From: Burkholderia cenocepacia
Lineage (GTDB): Bacteria > Pseudomonadota > Gammaproteobacteria > Burkholderiales > Burkholderiaceae
Length of the DNA stretch: 64,000 bases
Assembly: GCF_900446215.1 (NCBI RefSeq)
Contig: NZ_UAQZ01000006.1
Location: 1-64,000, forward strand
Direction of reading: 5' to 3'
In this document: piece after piece, positions 49,898 to 57,742 of the stretch
How the letters are laid out: each line of letters starts with the position of its first letter
How positions within the stretch are numbered: the stretch's first letter is position 1
Notes under the pieces: generated by a model
What the model was told of the DNA's origin: nothing
The model's input: only the letters and a program-made list of their open reading frames with translations
The model's database searches: none
Program-made: the position numbers and the translations under genes

Positions 49898-50000
49898 GAA
49901 AAACACCCCAAAGGTTGGATCTAGTCCAACTTTTGGGGTGCAGCTCAGATGCGGCCGGTTTGCTTTTGGGGAAGCGAAAACGCCGGAGGCGCGCCGGCCG

Positions 50001-51512
50001 TCAGCCGGCCGGCGCGGGAAAGAACCGCCCCAGTTCGCGCGCGAGTTCGTTGAGCACCGCCATCTCCTGCTGCGAGATCTTGCGCGCGGGTTGCGCGCCG
50101 GCCCAGTCGCCGTACAGCAGCGCGACGGTCGTCGTGCCGACCCGCACGGGCAGCAGCACGAACGCGCGCGTGTCGTCGAACGCGTCGAGATACCACGCGG
50201 GCAGGCGCTTCACCATCTTCGGCTCCTGCGCCTGCTCGATGAAGATGCCGACCGAGTTCGTGATCGCGAGATGAAACACGTCCGGCTCGAAGCGCTCGTC
50301 GAAGCGTAGCCGGTCGAGCGTCGTATCGACGCCGGGGCCGAAGCCGAGGCGCGCGGCGAACGTGCCGTCGTCGTGGCGCACGAACATCACGGTGCGCGTG
50401 AACGCGAGGCCGGCCAGCAGGCTTTCCGACGCGAGCGCGAGCACCGGCGTCAGCACGTGCTCGGACGGCAGCGCGCGCAGGTCGGCCAGGCCGGCTTCGA
50501 GGCAGGCCTCGGGTTCGGCCTGCGCGCGTGCGATCGCATCGGCGTTCGCACGCAGCTCGACGATCTCGCGCATCACGGTGTCGCTCGCTTCCTCGCGCGC
50601 GAGGCGCTCGGCGATCTCGACGAGCGCCTCGGATTCCATGTCCAGCTCGGCGCCGTAGTGCTGCGCGAGCGCCGCGATGCGCGCGTCGCGCTGCGGGCTG
50701 GCGGGCATCACGAGCGCGCCGGCGACGTCGGTCGAACAGCGACTGACCGCGCGCAGCCAGCGGATGCGCTCGGCCGGGCCGTCGTCGGCGGCCGGCTCCG
50801 CGTGGCGGGCGTCATCGTCTTCGTCGTCGAACGCGTCGGCGTGCGCCGCGTGATCGTCGTCGGCCATCCCGGCACGGATCACGTCGGGCAGCCGCCAGCG
50901 CGCGGCCGCCTCGAGGCCGATCTCGTCGAAGCCGACGCCGAGCACGTCGACGCAGGCCGCCGATTCGTCGCCGTTCAGCTCGGCCGCGCGGCGCCGGATG
51001 CGGTCCCACTCGCTGTCGAGATAGCAGACCACCAGCAGCTTGCCGACCTGGCGCATCAGCGTGCAGACGACGGCTTCCTCGCCCGAGCGCAGTTCGGCGC
51101 GCTCGGTGAGCTTGCGCGCGACGCAGCCGGACAGCAGCGCGCGGTTCAGCTCCAGCTTCGCGTCGATGCGCCGCGGCGTGCTCTGGTGGAAATGGTCGAC
51201 GAGCTTCAGCCCGACCACGAGATGGCCGACGGCGTCCATGCCGAGCACCATCAGGGCGCGGGTCACGGTGGTGATGTTGCCGCCGAACGCCATGTACATC
51301 GCGGAGTTCGCGAGCCGCAACACTTTCTGCGTGAGCGCGAAGTCCGACAGCACGACGCGCACGAGCGCGGTGAAGTCGAGGTCGTCGTTCTTCATCGCGG
51401 CCATCGTCGCGCGCAGCGATTCCGACAGCAGCGGGAAATCGCCCCGTTCGTTCATCCGGGCCCACAGCTTGTCGAGCAGCGCGGTGCGGGGCAGGTATTC
51501 GGTGGTTGACAT
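50001..51512 (-). CDS. HDOD-domain signalling protein
   Basis: The 503-residue protein has an N-terminal HDOD domain (about residues 15-225: FPLLSESLRATMAAMKNDDLDFTALVRVVLSDFALTQKVLRLANSAMY), a non-catalytic relative of HD hydrolases, and a C-terminal region that looks GAF-like (VMFVRHDDGTFAARLGFGPG; FVLLPVRVGTTTVALLYGDW). An acidic low-complexity linker lies at about residues 222-245. HDOD proteins modulate motility and virulence signalling. It is 25 bp downstream of the EAL gene in the same direction and probably co-transcribed. Confidence 0.9.
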   Translation of the reverse strand: MSTTEYLPRTALLDKLWARMNERGDFPLLSESLRATMAAMKNDDLDFTALVRVVLSDFALTQKVLRLANSAMYMAFGGNITTVTRALMVLGMDAVGHLVVGLKLVDHFHQSTPRRIDAKLELNRALLSGCVARKLTERAELRSGEEAVVCTLMRQVGKLLVVCYLDSEWDRIRRRAAELNGDESAACVDVLGVGFDEIGLEAAARWRLPDVIRAGMADDDHAAHADAFDDEDDDARHAEPAADDGPAERIRWLRAVSRCSTDVAGALVMPASPQRDARIAALAQHYGAELDMESEALVEIAERLAREEASDTVMREIVELRANADAIARAQAEPEACLEAGLADLRALPSEHVLTPVLALASESLLAGLAFTRTVMFVRHDDGTFAARLGFGPGVDTTLDRLRFDERFEPDVFHLAITNSVGIFIEQAQEPKMVKRLPAWYLDAFDDTRAFVLLPVRVGTTTVALLYGDWAGAQPARKISQQEMAVLNELARELGRFFPAPAG

Positions 51513-51537
51513 ACGGATCTGTCCGGTTCGCCGCGCG

Positions 51538-53373
51538 TCAGGCGGCGGCGTGCAGGTGCAGCTGCTGCGCCTCGAAGCGCCGCGCGAGCTCCTCGGACGG
51601 CAGCGCCTGGCAGACGAGCCAGCCCTGGATGTGATTGCAGCCCATCTCCGTCAGCAGCTCGCGCTGCGCCTCGGTCTCGACGCCTTCGGCGACGAGCTCG
51701 AGATCCAGTGTCTGCGCGAGGCCGACCACCGCCGACACGATCGCGCGATCGTTGCGCGACGTCAGCAGGTTCTCGACGAAACTGCGGTCGATCTTCAGCT
51801 TCGCGAGCGGGAAGCGCTGCAGATAGGCGAGGCTCGAATAGCCGGTGCCGAAATCGTCGATCGCGAAGCGGATGCCGAGATCGGTCAGCTCCTCGAGCAG
51901 CACCTTCGCGTGCGCGGGGTCGTGCATCAGCAGGCTTTCGGTGATTTCGAGCACGATGCGGCGCGGGTCGATGCCCGTCAGCGCGATCGCCTCGCGCACG
52001 CTCTGCGTGAAGCGCGGATCGCGGAACTGCTGCGGCGACACGTTGACCGCCACGTATTGCAGCGCGAGCCCCTGGCCGTCCCAGGCGACGAGCTGCATGC
52101 ACGCGGCCTTGAGCACCCAGTTGCCGAGGTAGTTGATCAGGCCGATCGATTCGGCGAGCGGGATGAAGGTGGCCGGCGGCACGAGGCCGTGCACCGGATG
52201 GCGCCAGCGGATCAGCGCCTCGACGCCGACCACCGCGCCCGACTGGCTGCGCGTGATCGGCTGGAAATGGAGCGAAAACTCGCCGTTGCGCACGCCGTCG
52301 TACAGGTCGGCTTCGAGCTTGAGGCGTTCGGCGTCGGCCGGATCGTCGACGGGCGCATGGAACGCGAGCGCGTTGCCGCCCGACGCCTTCGCCTGCGAGA
52401 GCGCGTGGTCGGCGCGGCGCAGCAGCGGGCTGTGGTGCTGCGCCCGATGCGGCGCGGCACGTTCGTCGGGGTAGAGCGCGATGCCGATGCTCGCGGACAG
52501 GTGCACGGTCTGCCCGTGGTACACGTAGGGCTCGCGCACCGCGGCCTGCAGCCGGCGCGCGAGCGCGTCGGCGGCCTGGCTCGCCTGCGCGCGGTCCGGT
52601 GCGTTCAGCACGACCGCGAACTTGTCGCTCGCGACGCGCGCGAGCCGTTCGTTCGGCGTGACGAGCGCCTTCAGCCGCTGCGCGGTCTCGCGCAGCAGCG
52701 TGTCGCCCGCGTCGTAGCCGAGCGCGCGGTTGATCCGCTGGTAGTCGTCGAGGTCGAGCAGCAGCAGCGCCGCGCAGGTGCCGTGCTCGTCGGCGGTCTG
52801 CTGCGCGCGCATCAGCGCCGGCACGAGCGCGGACAGGTTGTCGAGGCCCGTCATCGGGTCGTGGTGCATTTCGTACGTGAGGCGTGCCTCGAGCGCGCGC
52901 CACGACGACACGTCGAACGCCGCGATCGCGAAGCCGTCGACGCCGTGGTGGCGGCTCTTGAACGCGCGGATCTCGACGTCCAGCGGGTAGGTGAGCGACT
53001 TGACGATGCACATCGTCGCCTTCTCGACCTGGCCGGAACGGGCGGCGCGTGCAAGCAGCCCTTCGAGCGCCGGGGTATCCTGTTCGGCGATCAGGTCGCG
53101 CAGCGTCAGCGTGTGCAGGTAGTCGCGGTGGTAGCCGATGAAGCGCAGGCTGGCGTCGGACACATACAGAAAGCGCAGCTCGCGGTCGACATGGGCGAGG
53201 AAATCCACCGTGCCGACCGTCTGTTCCAGCCAGTTGCGCACGGAATCGTCGCGGCGCGGCGCGACGGCGCGCGCGGGCATCAGCGCGCCGCCCGACCGAG
53301 CGAAGCGGCGCAGCGTATGCAAGGCGCTGCGCCAGGAGCCCTTGCGTGACGTCTGTTTCCTGTTGGCTTCCAT
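51538..53373 (-). CDS. PAS-GGDEF-EAL protein, likely c-di-GMP phosphodiesterase
   Basis: The 611-residue protein has a PAS domain (about residues 50-160), a GGDEF-like domain and an EAL domain. The GGDEF signature is degenerate (ASDKF in RVASDKFAVV), so cyclase activity is unlikely and it may only bind GTP. The EAL domain is intact: EALIRW, the ITESLL Glu, DDFGTGYSSLAYL metal-binding Asp pair, KIDRSFV and AEGVETEAQ. It should therefore hydrolyse c-di-GMP. No membrane segment or signal is seen. The start at 53373 (MEANRKQTS) is chosen over an upstream in-frame codon. An HDOD gene follows. Confidence 0.92.
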   Translation of the reverse strand: MEANRKQTSRKGSWRSALHTLRRFARSGGALMPARAVAPRRDDSVRNWLEQTVGTVDFLAHVDRELRFLYVSDASLRFIGYHRDYLHTLTLRDLIAEQDTPALEGLLARAARSGQVEKATMCIVKSLTYPLDVEIRAFKSRHHGVDGFAIAAFDVSSWRALEARLTYEMHHDPMTGLDNLSALVPALMRAQQTADEHGTCAALLLLDLDDYQRINRALGYDAGDTLLRETAQRLKALVTPNERLARVASDKFAVVLNAPDRAQASQAADALARRLQAAVREPYVYHGQTVHLSASIGIALYPDERAAPHRAQHHSPLLRRADHALSQAKASGGNALAFHAPVDDPADAERLKLEADLYDGVRNGEFSLHFQPITRSQSGAVVGVEALIRWRHPVHGLVPPATFIPLAESIGLINYLGNWVLKAACMQLVAWDGQGLALQYVAVNVSPQQFRDPRFTQSVREAIALTGIDPRRIVLEITESLLMHDPAHAKVLLEELTDLGIRFAIDDFGTGYSSLAYLQRFPLAKLKIDRSFVENLLTSRNDRAIVSAVVGLAQTLDLELVAEGVETEAQRELLTEMGCNHIQGWLVCQALPSEELARRFEAQQLHLHAAA

Positions 53374-53558
53374 GTTTCTCGCTGACGTGAAGGGCTGGAA
53401 CCGGTTGTCCGGAAGGAATAACGGCAGACTGTCAGAAATCTTTAACGGGCCGGCCGCGGGCGGGGCTGTCGCGGTCCGGATCAACGAGGCAGGTGTTCGT
53501 CAGGCGAACGCCCGAGGGGCCTGCATCGAGGCTGACTTTATAAGAAATGAGGACGCAG

Positions 53559-54107
53559 ATGAAGCGAAAACTGTTGCTGGGCGCCATGGCGGCGCTGATG
53601 GCCGGCCATGCGCTGCTGGCGCAGGCGGAACTGAAGCCGGGCGCCGCGGCGCCCGATTTCACGACGCAGGCGTCGCTGGGCGGCAAGACTTACACGTACT
53701 CGCTCGCGGACGCGCTGAAGCAGGGGCCGGTCGTGCTGTATTTCTATCCGGCGGCGTTCACGAAGGGTTGCACGATCGAGGCGCATGCGTTCGCGGACGC
53801 GGTCGACCGTTACAAGGCTTACGGCGCGACGGTGATCGGCGTGTCGGCCGACAACATCGACACGCTGGCGAAGTTCTCGGTGAGCGAGTGCCGCAGCAAA
53901 TTCCCGGTCGCGGCCGACCCGGACGCGAAGATCATCCGCGAATACGACGCGAAGCTGCCGGCGCTCGACCGGGCGAACCGCGTGTCCTACGTGATTTCGC
54001 CGGAAGGAAAGATTCTCTACGAATACACGAGCCTGTCGCCCGACAAGCATGTCGAGAACACGCTCGCCGCCGTGAAGGCGTGGGCCGACGCGCATCCGAA
54101 GCAGTAA
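53559..54107 (+). CDS. Exported AhpC/TSA-type peroxiredoxin
   Basis: The 182-residue protein has a Sec signal peptide (about residues 1-23) and a BCP-like peroxiredoxin domain with the peroxidatic cysteine in YPAAFTKGCTIEAHAF and a second Cys in SVSECRSKFP. It should reduce peroxides in the periplasm. The ATG at 53559 follows GAGGACG; an earlier ATG at 53547 would hide that ribosome-binding site. It is divergent from the EAL gene. Confidence 0.92.
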   Translation: MKRKLLLGAMAALMAGHALLAQAELKPGAAAPDFTTQASLGGKTYTYSLADALKQGPVVLYFYPAAFTKGCTIEAHAFADAVDRYKAYGATVIGVSADNIDTLAKFSVSECRSKFPVAADPDAKIIREYDAKLPALDRANRVSYVISPEGKILYEYTSLSPDKHVENTLAAVKAWADAHPKQ

Positions 54108-54129
54108 GCGGCTGCCCCGCGCATGAAAA

Positions 54130-54148
54130 CGGCCCGTCGTGCGGGCCG
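54130..54148. terminator. GC hairpin between convergent genes
   Basis: CGGCCCG pairs with CGGGCCG around a five-base loop, 23 bp after the peroxiredoxin stop. There is no T tract. A further copy of CGGGCCGTT at about 54187-54195 allows alternative long-range pairing with AACGGCCCG. Confidence 0.55.
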
Positions 54149-54192
54149 CGGGCACGGGCATGTGCCGCCTGCCGGCGGCGCGCAACGGGCCG

Positions 54193-54822
54193 TTATGCGC
54201 GCAACGCCTGCTCGATCGGCACGCTGCCGCCGACGAAGCCGACGATCTTGCGCGAAATGCCGAGCTTGATCGCCTCGATCGCGGCCCATGCCACGTCCTG
54301 GCGCGACACGGGCGGCGCGGGATCGAGCCACGTGTCGGTCAGCGCGATCTTGCCGACGCCCGGATCGTCGGTGAGCGGGCCCGGGCGCAGGATCACGTAG
54401 TCGACGCCCGATGCGATCACGCGGTCGTCGCCTTCGCGCTTCATCTGCGAATAGTGGTGCAGCGCGTCCGGCCCCTGCTCGGGCCGGTACGCGGACAGCG
54501 AGCTGATCACCACGAGCTTCTGTGCGTTGTAGGCGAGCGCGTAGTCGGCCGCGCGGGCCACCGCGTCGCGGTCGACCTGCTCCTCTTCGGTCGCGCCGTC
54601 CGATTCGGCCGAGCCGGCCGCGTAGATCACGTGCGTGATGCCCTGGAAAGCGTGCGAGAAATCGTTCGTCAGATCGGCCTCGACGACCCGTGCGCCCGCC
54701 AGCGCATAGCCGTGCCGGCGCACGAGCGCCGTGACCTCGAACTCCGGCTGCTTGAGCAGCAGATCCGCGCAGGCCTGGCCCGTCCGGCCGGTCGCGCCAA
54801 TCAGCAGTACCTTCGTCGTCAT
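54193..54822 (-). CDS. NAD(P)-binding Rossmann-fold protein (atypical SDR)
   Basis: The 209-residue protein begins with the dinucleotide-binding motif VLLIGATGRTGQACAD and has the NmrA/atypical SDR pattern: VEADLTNDF, THVIYAAGS, VVISSLSAYRP with YSQMKREGDD as a Y-x3-K-like active site, and VDYVILRPGPLTDDPG. Many such proteins are sensors or reductases of unknown substrate. It stands alone. Confidence 0.88.
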   Translation of the reverse strand: MTTKVLLIGATGRTGQACADLLLKQPEFEVTALVRRHGYALAGARVVEADLTNDFSHAFQGITHVIYAAGSAESDGATEEEQVDRDAVARAADYALAYNAQKLVVISSLSAYRPEQGPDALHHYSQMKREGDDRVIASGVDYVILRPGPLTDDPGVGKIALTDTWLDPAPPVSRQDVAWAAIEAIKLGISRKIVGFVGGSVPIEQALRA

Positions 54823-54923
54823 GAAACCGCTCCTTGCTCGATGCGTCGTCCATCCAGATAGGGACGGACGACCGATAACTCAAGTGTAATGTCGAATTGA
54901 CCCGGCGGCGGGCGCGTAATAAG

Positions 54924-54968
54924 GGGCGTACCGGAATCGGGCGTACCGGCGTCGGGCATACCGGCACG
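54924..54968. repeat. Three 15-bp imperfect tandem repeats
   Basis: Three consecutive units of the form GGGCGTACCGG-NNNN lie between the SDR promoter and the NYN gene. Unit 3 has GGGCATACCGG. They could be remnants of slippage or a set of protein-binding sites; no further evidence. Confidence 0.7.
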
Positions 54969-55090
54969 CGCGGCCGGCGGTCATTCATTCACATGGATGC
55001 GGGAATGACGCGCCGACCGGCTATCATGTGCGCGATGCATTTTTCGCCGCCACGTGTGAATAACGCGGCGGCCCACCGGTTGGAGTACAC

Positions 55091-56566
55091 ATGGCATTAC
55101 CCCTGGACAACGTCAGCATGGCCGTGTTCTGCGACTTCGAGAACGTCGCGCTCGGCGTGCGCGACGCGAAGTACGAGAAATTCGACATCAAGCCCGTGCT
55201 GGAGCGCCTGCTGCTCAAAGGCAGCATCGTCGTGAAGAAGGCCTATTGCGACTGGGATCGCTACAAGGGCTTCAAGGCGTCGATGCACGAAGCGAGCTTC
55301 GAGCTGATCGAGATTCCGCACGTGCGCCAGTCGGGCAAGAATTCGGCCGACATCCGGCTCGTCGTGGACGCGCTCGACCTCTGCTACACGAAGTCGCACG
55401 TCGATACGTTCGTGATCATCAGCGGCGATTCGGATTTTTCGCCGCTCGTGTCGAAGCTGCGCGAGAACGCGAAGAAGGTGATCGGCGTCGGCGTGAAGAA
55501 ATCGACGTCGGACCTGCTGGTCGCGAACTGCGACGAATTCATCTTCTACGACGATCTGGTGCGCGAGCAGCAGCGTGCGCTCGCGAAGCGCGAACAGCAG
55601 CAGCGCGCGGGCAACGGCGGCGCGAAGCGGCCGGACGAGCCGTCGCGCAAGCACGACATGGACGCGCGCAAGGCCGAGGCGATCGCGCTGGCGGTCGAGA
55701 CCTTCGACGCGCTCGCGTCGGAGCGCGACGACGTCGGCAAGATCTGGGCGTCGGTGCTCAAGAGCGCGATCAAGCGCCGCAAGCCGGATTTCAACGAGTC
55801 GTATTACGGGTTCCGCGCGTTCGGCAACCTGCTGGACGAGGCGCAGGCGCGCGGCCTGCTCGAAGTGGGGCGCGACGACAAGTCGGGCGCGTTCGTGTCG
55901 CGGGCCCGCCAGTCGGCGGCCGCCGAGCACGTTGCGGCGGGTGGTGAGGGCGGCGCGGCGCACCACGGCGGCCACCATGGCACACGGGCGGCGGAGCCGG
56001 TACCGGCCGGCCGCGAGGCGCGCCGTCGCGGGCAGCGGGCGGAATCGGTCGTTCACGAAAGCGCGCAGGTCGAGGCGGAAGACGCGGAGCTTGCCGAGGT
56101 CGCCGACGCGGCGCCGGCCGACACGCCCGAGACACCCGAAGCACCCGCGGTGGCCGACGCGCACGGCGACGCGAAGGATGGCCGCAAGCGCGCGCGCAAG
56201 AGCGCGGCGAAGAAGACCGGCGCGAAGAAGGGCGCGGCCGCGAAGGGCGCCGGTCGCCACGCGGCCGGCCAGCCGGACACCGCCGCGCAGGGCGACACGA
56301 CGCATGGCGGCGATGCGCACGCGCACGGCCAGCATGCGGACGAACCGCATCGCGACGCGGCGCATGACGAGCGGCACGCCGAGCCGGCGCCTCGCGCTTC
56401 CGGCGCTCGGGACGACGCCGCGCAACCGTCGCACGACGTGGCGCCGGTCGAAGCAACCGTCGACGCGACTCCCGAAGCACCGGCTGCCGCCAAGCCGAAG
56501 AAGCCGGCCCGCAAGGCGGCGCCGCGCGCGCGTCGTCCGCGCAAGACGACGGCCGCCGCCGAGTGA
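55091..56566 (+). CDS. NYN-LOTUS protein with long charged tail
   Basis: The 491-residue protein has a NYN (PIN-like) nuclease domain at about residues 8-155; acidic residues expected for metal binding are seen in FCDFENVA, ADIRLVVDALDL and ISGDSDFSPL. A LOTUS/OST-HTH domain follows (about residues 190-275, VGKIWASVLKSAIKRRKPDFNESYYGF). The remaining 215 residues are low complexity: His-, Ala- and Glu-rich stretches, then histone-H1-like KKTGAKKGAAAKGAG and a terminal KPARKAAPRARRPRK. The architecture suggests RNA cleavage or processing with a nucleic-acid-binding tail. The biological target is unknown. Confidence 0.9.
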   Translation: MALPLDNVSMAVFCDFENVALGVRDAKYEKFDIKPVLERLLLKGSIVVKKAYCDWDRYKGFKASMHEASFELIEIPHVRQSGKNSADIRLVVDALDLCYTKSHVDTFVIISGDSDFSPLVSKLRENAKKVIGVGVKKSTSDLLVANCDEFIFYDDLVREQQRALAKREQQQRAGNGGAKRPDEPSRKHDMDARKAEAIALAVETFDALASERDDVGKIWASVLKSAIKRRKPDFNESYYGFRAFGNLLDEAQARGLLEVGRDDKSGAFVSRARQSAAAEHVAAGGEGGAAHHGGHHGTRAAEPVPAGREARRRGQRAESVVHESAQVEAEDAELAEVADAAPADTPETPEAPAVADAHGDAKDGRKRARKSAAKKTGAKKGAAAKGAGRHAAGQPDTAAQGDTTHGGDAHAHGQHADEPHRDAAHDERHAEPAPRASGARDDAAQPSHDVAPVEATVDATPEAPAAAKPKKPARKAAPRARRPRKTTAAAE

Positions 56567-56666
56567 CGGCAGCCGGCGGCAGCCGGGGCAGTCGTCCGGG
56601 TTTCGTCCGCAACCGGGCGACACCCGCGCCGCGCCGTCCGGGCCGGCGCGATGCCGGCCTGTCGCG

Positions 56667-57050
56667 CTAGCCGTTCAGCACGTACGGCTGCGTCATCACT
56701 TCGAGGAAGTGACCGTCCGGGTCGTCGAAGTACACGCCGCGTCCGCCGTTGTGGCGGTAGATGTCACCGGCTTGCCGCTTCGCCGGATCGGCCCAGTGCG
56801 GCAAGCCGCGTTCGCGAAGGCGCGCGAGCACGCGATCGAAGCCGGCCTCGTCGATCAGGAACGCGTAATGCTGCGATCGGATCTCCCCCGCCTGTTCGTA
56901 AAAATCGAGCGACACGCGATTGTCGAGCGCGACGACCAGCATCGCGCCGAACGGCGTCGGCGGCGGCAATTCCAGCAGTTCGGTGAGGAAGCGGCTCGAC
57001 GCATGCTTGTCGCGGCACCAGACGATCGTGTGGTTGAGCTGGACGTTCAT
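56667..57050 (-). CDS. Glyoxalase/bleomycin-resistance (VOC) family protein
   Basis: The 127-residue protein forms one VOC module pair: NHTIVWCRDKHASSRFLTELL with a metal-ligand His, SLDFYEQ, HYAFLIDEAGFD and GRGVYFDDPDGHFLEVMT with C-terminal His and Glu. This is the usual pattern of small dimeric lyases or antibiotic-binding proteins; substrate unknown. The start at 57050 gives the normal N-terminus MNVQLNHTIVW. Confidence 0.9.
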   Translation of the reverse strand: MNVQLNHTIVWCRDKHASSRFLTELLELPPPTPFGAMLVVALDNRVSLDFYEQAGEIRSQHYAFLIDEAGFDRVLARLRERGLPHWADPAKRQAGDIYRHNGGRGVYFDDPDGHFLEVMTQPYVLNG

Positions 57051-57301
57051 GGCGGGTTCCCGGGAAGGGGACGGCGGTGGGCATGGACACACGATAGCCG
57101 ATCGCGGCCCGTCCGCAAGCCGGGGCCGCGGCGAACCGGGCGGCACGCGCCATTCGTCGGCTGAAACGATCTGGACGAACGGCTACTTTTTCGGGAGCAA
57201 AGGTCATTGGCGCCGCTTTTTGCGCCGCCAAGAATTCCTGTCAAGCCATCGCCGTCATCCGCCGGATGACGAACGGGCGATGCGCAACAGGGAGACAGAC
57301 G

Positions 57302-57742
57302 ATGCGCTTCATGCTGAACGGCCAGCCGTTCGATTTCGACGGCGATCCCGATACGCCGCTCCTGTGGGTCATTCGCGACTCGGCCAGACTGACGGGCACC
57401 AAATACGGCTGCGGCATCGGCGCGTGCGGCGCCTGCACCGTGCATCTCGACGGCGAAGCCGCGCGCGCGTGCGTGCTGCCGGCGGCGAGCGTCGCGGGCC
57501 GCGCGATCACGACGATCGAAGGGCTGTCGCACGACCGCTCGCATCCGGTGCAGCGCGCGTGGATCGAGAAGGACGTGCCGCAATGCGGCTATTGCCAGTC
57601 GGGGATGGTGATGGCGACGGCCGCGCTGCTTGCGCGCCACCGCAAGCCGACCGACGCGCAGATCGACGCGGCCGTCACGAACCTGTGCCGCTGCGCGACC
57701 TATCAACGCATTCGCGAGGCGATCCATGTCGCGGCCGGCTGA
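57302..57742 (+). CDS. [2Fe-2S] subunit of a molybdenum hydroxylase (IorA-like)
   Basis: The 146-residue protein carries the two iron-sulfur clusters of the xanthine oxidase family: plant-type cluster Cys residues in [17 protein letters not shown] and C-x-LPAAS, and the helical cluster in [12 protein letters not shown] and [10 protein letters not shown]. It passes electrons from the molybdenum subunit encoded immediately downstream, which overlaps by 17 bp. Relatives oxidise isoquinoline or aldehydes. Confidence 0.92.
   Translation: MRFMLNGQPFDFDGDPDTPLLWVIRDSARLTGTKYGCGIGACGACTVHLDGEAARACVLPAASVAGRAITTIEGLSHDRSHPVQRAWIEKDVPQCGYCQSGMVMATAALLARHRKPTDAQIDAAVTNLCRCATYQRIREAIHVAAG

Larger units (their letters stand above)
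48501..49947 (-). mobile_element. IS3-family (IS150-like) insertion sequence, copy 2
   Basis: The 1447-bp element is related to but distinct from the one at 13169. Terminal repeats are TGAACTGACCCCACGAAGTT (48501 onward) and, at the other end, the complement of TGAGCTGCACCCCAAAAGTT (ending 49947). A 3-bp GAT duplication flanks it (48498-48500, 49948-49950). It encodes orfA and orfB on the minus strand. Both reading frames look intact. Confidence 0.93.
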
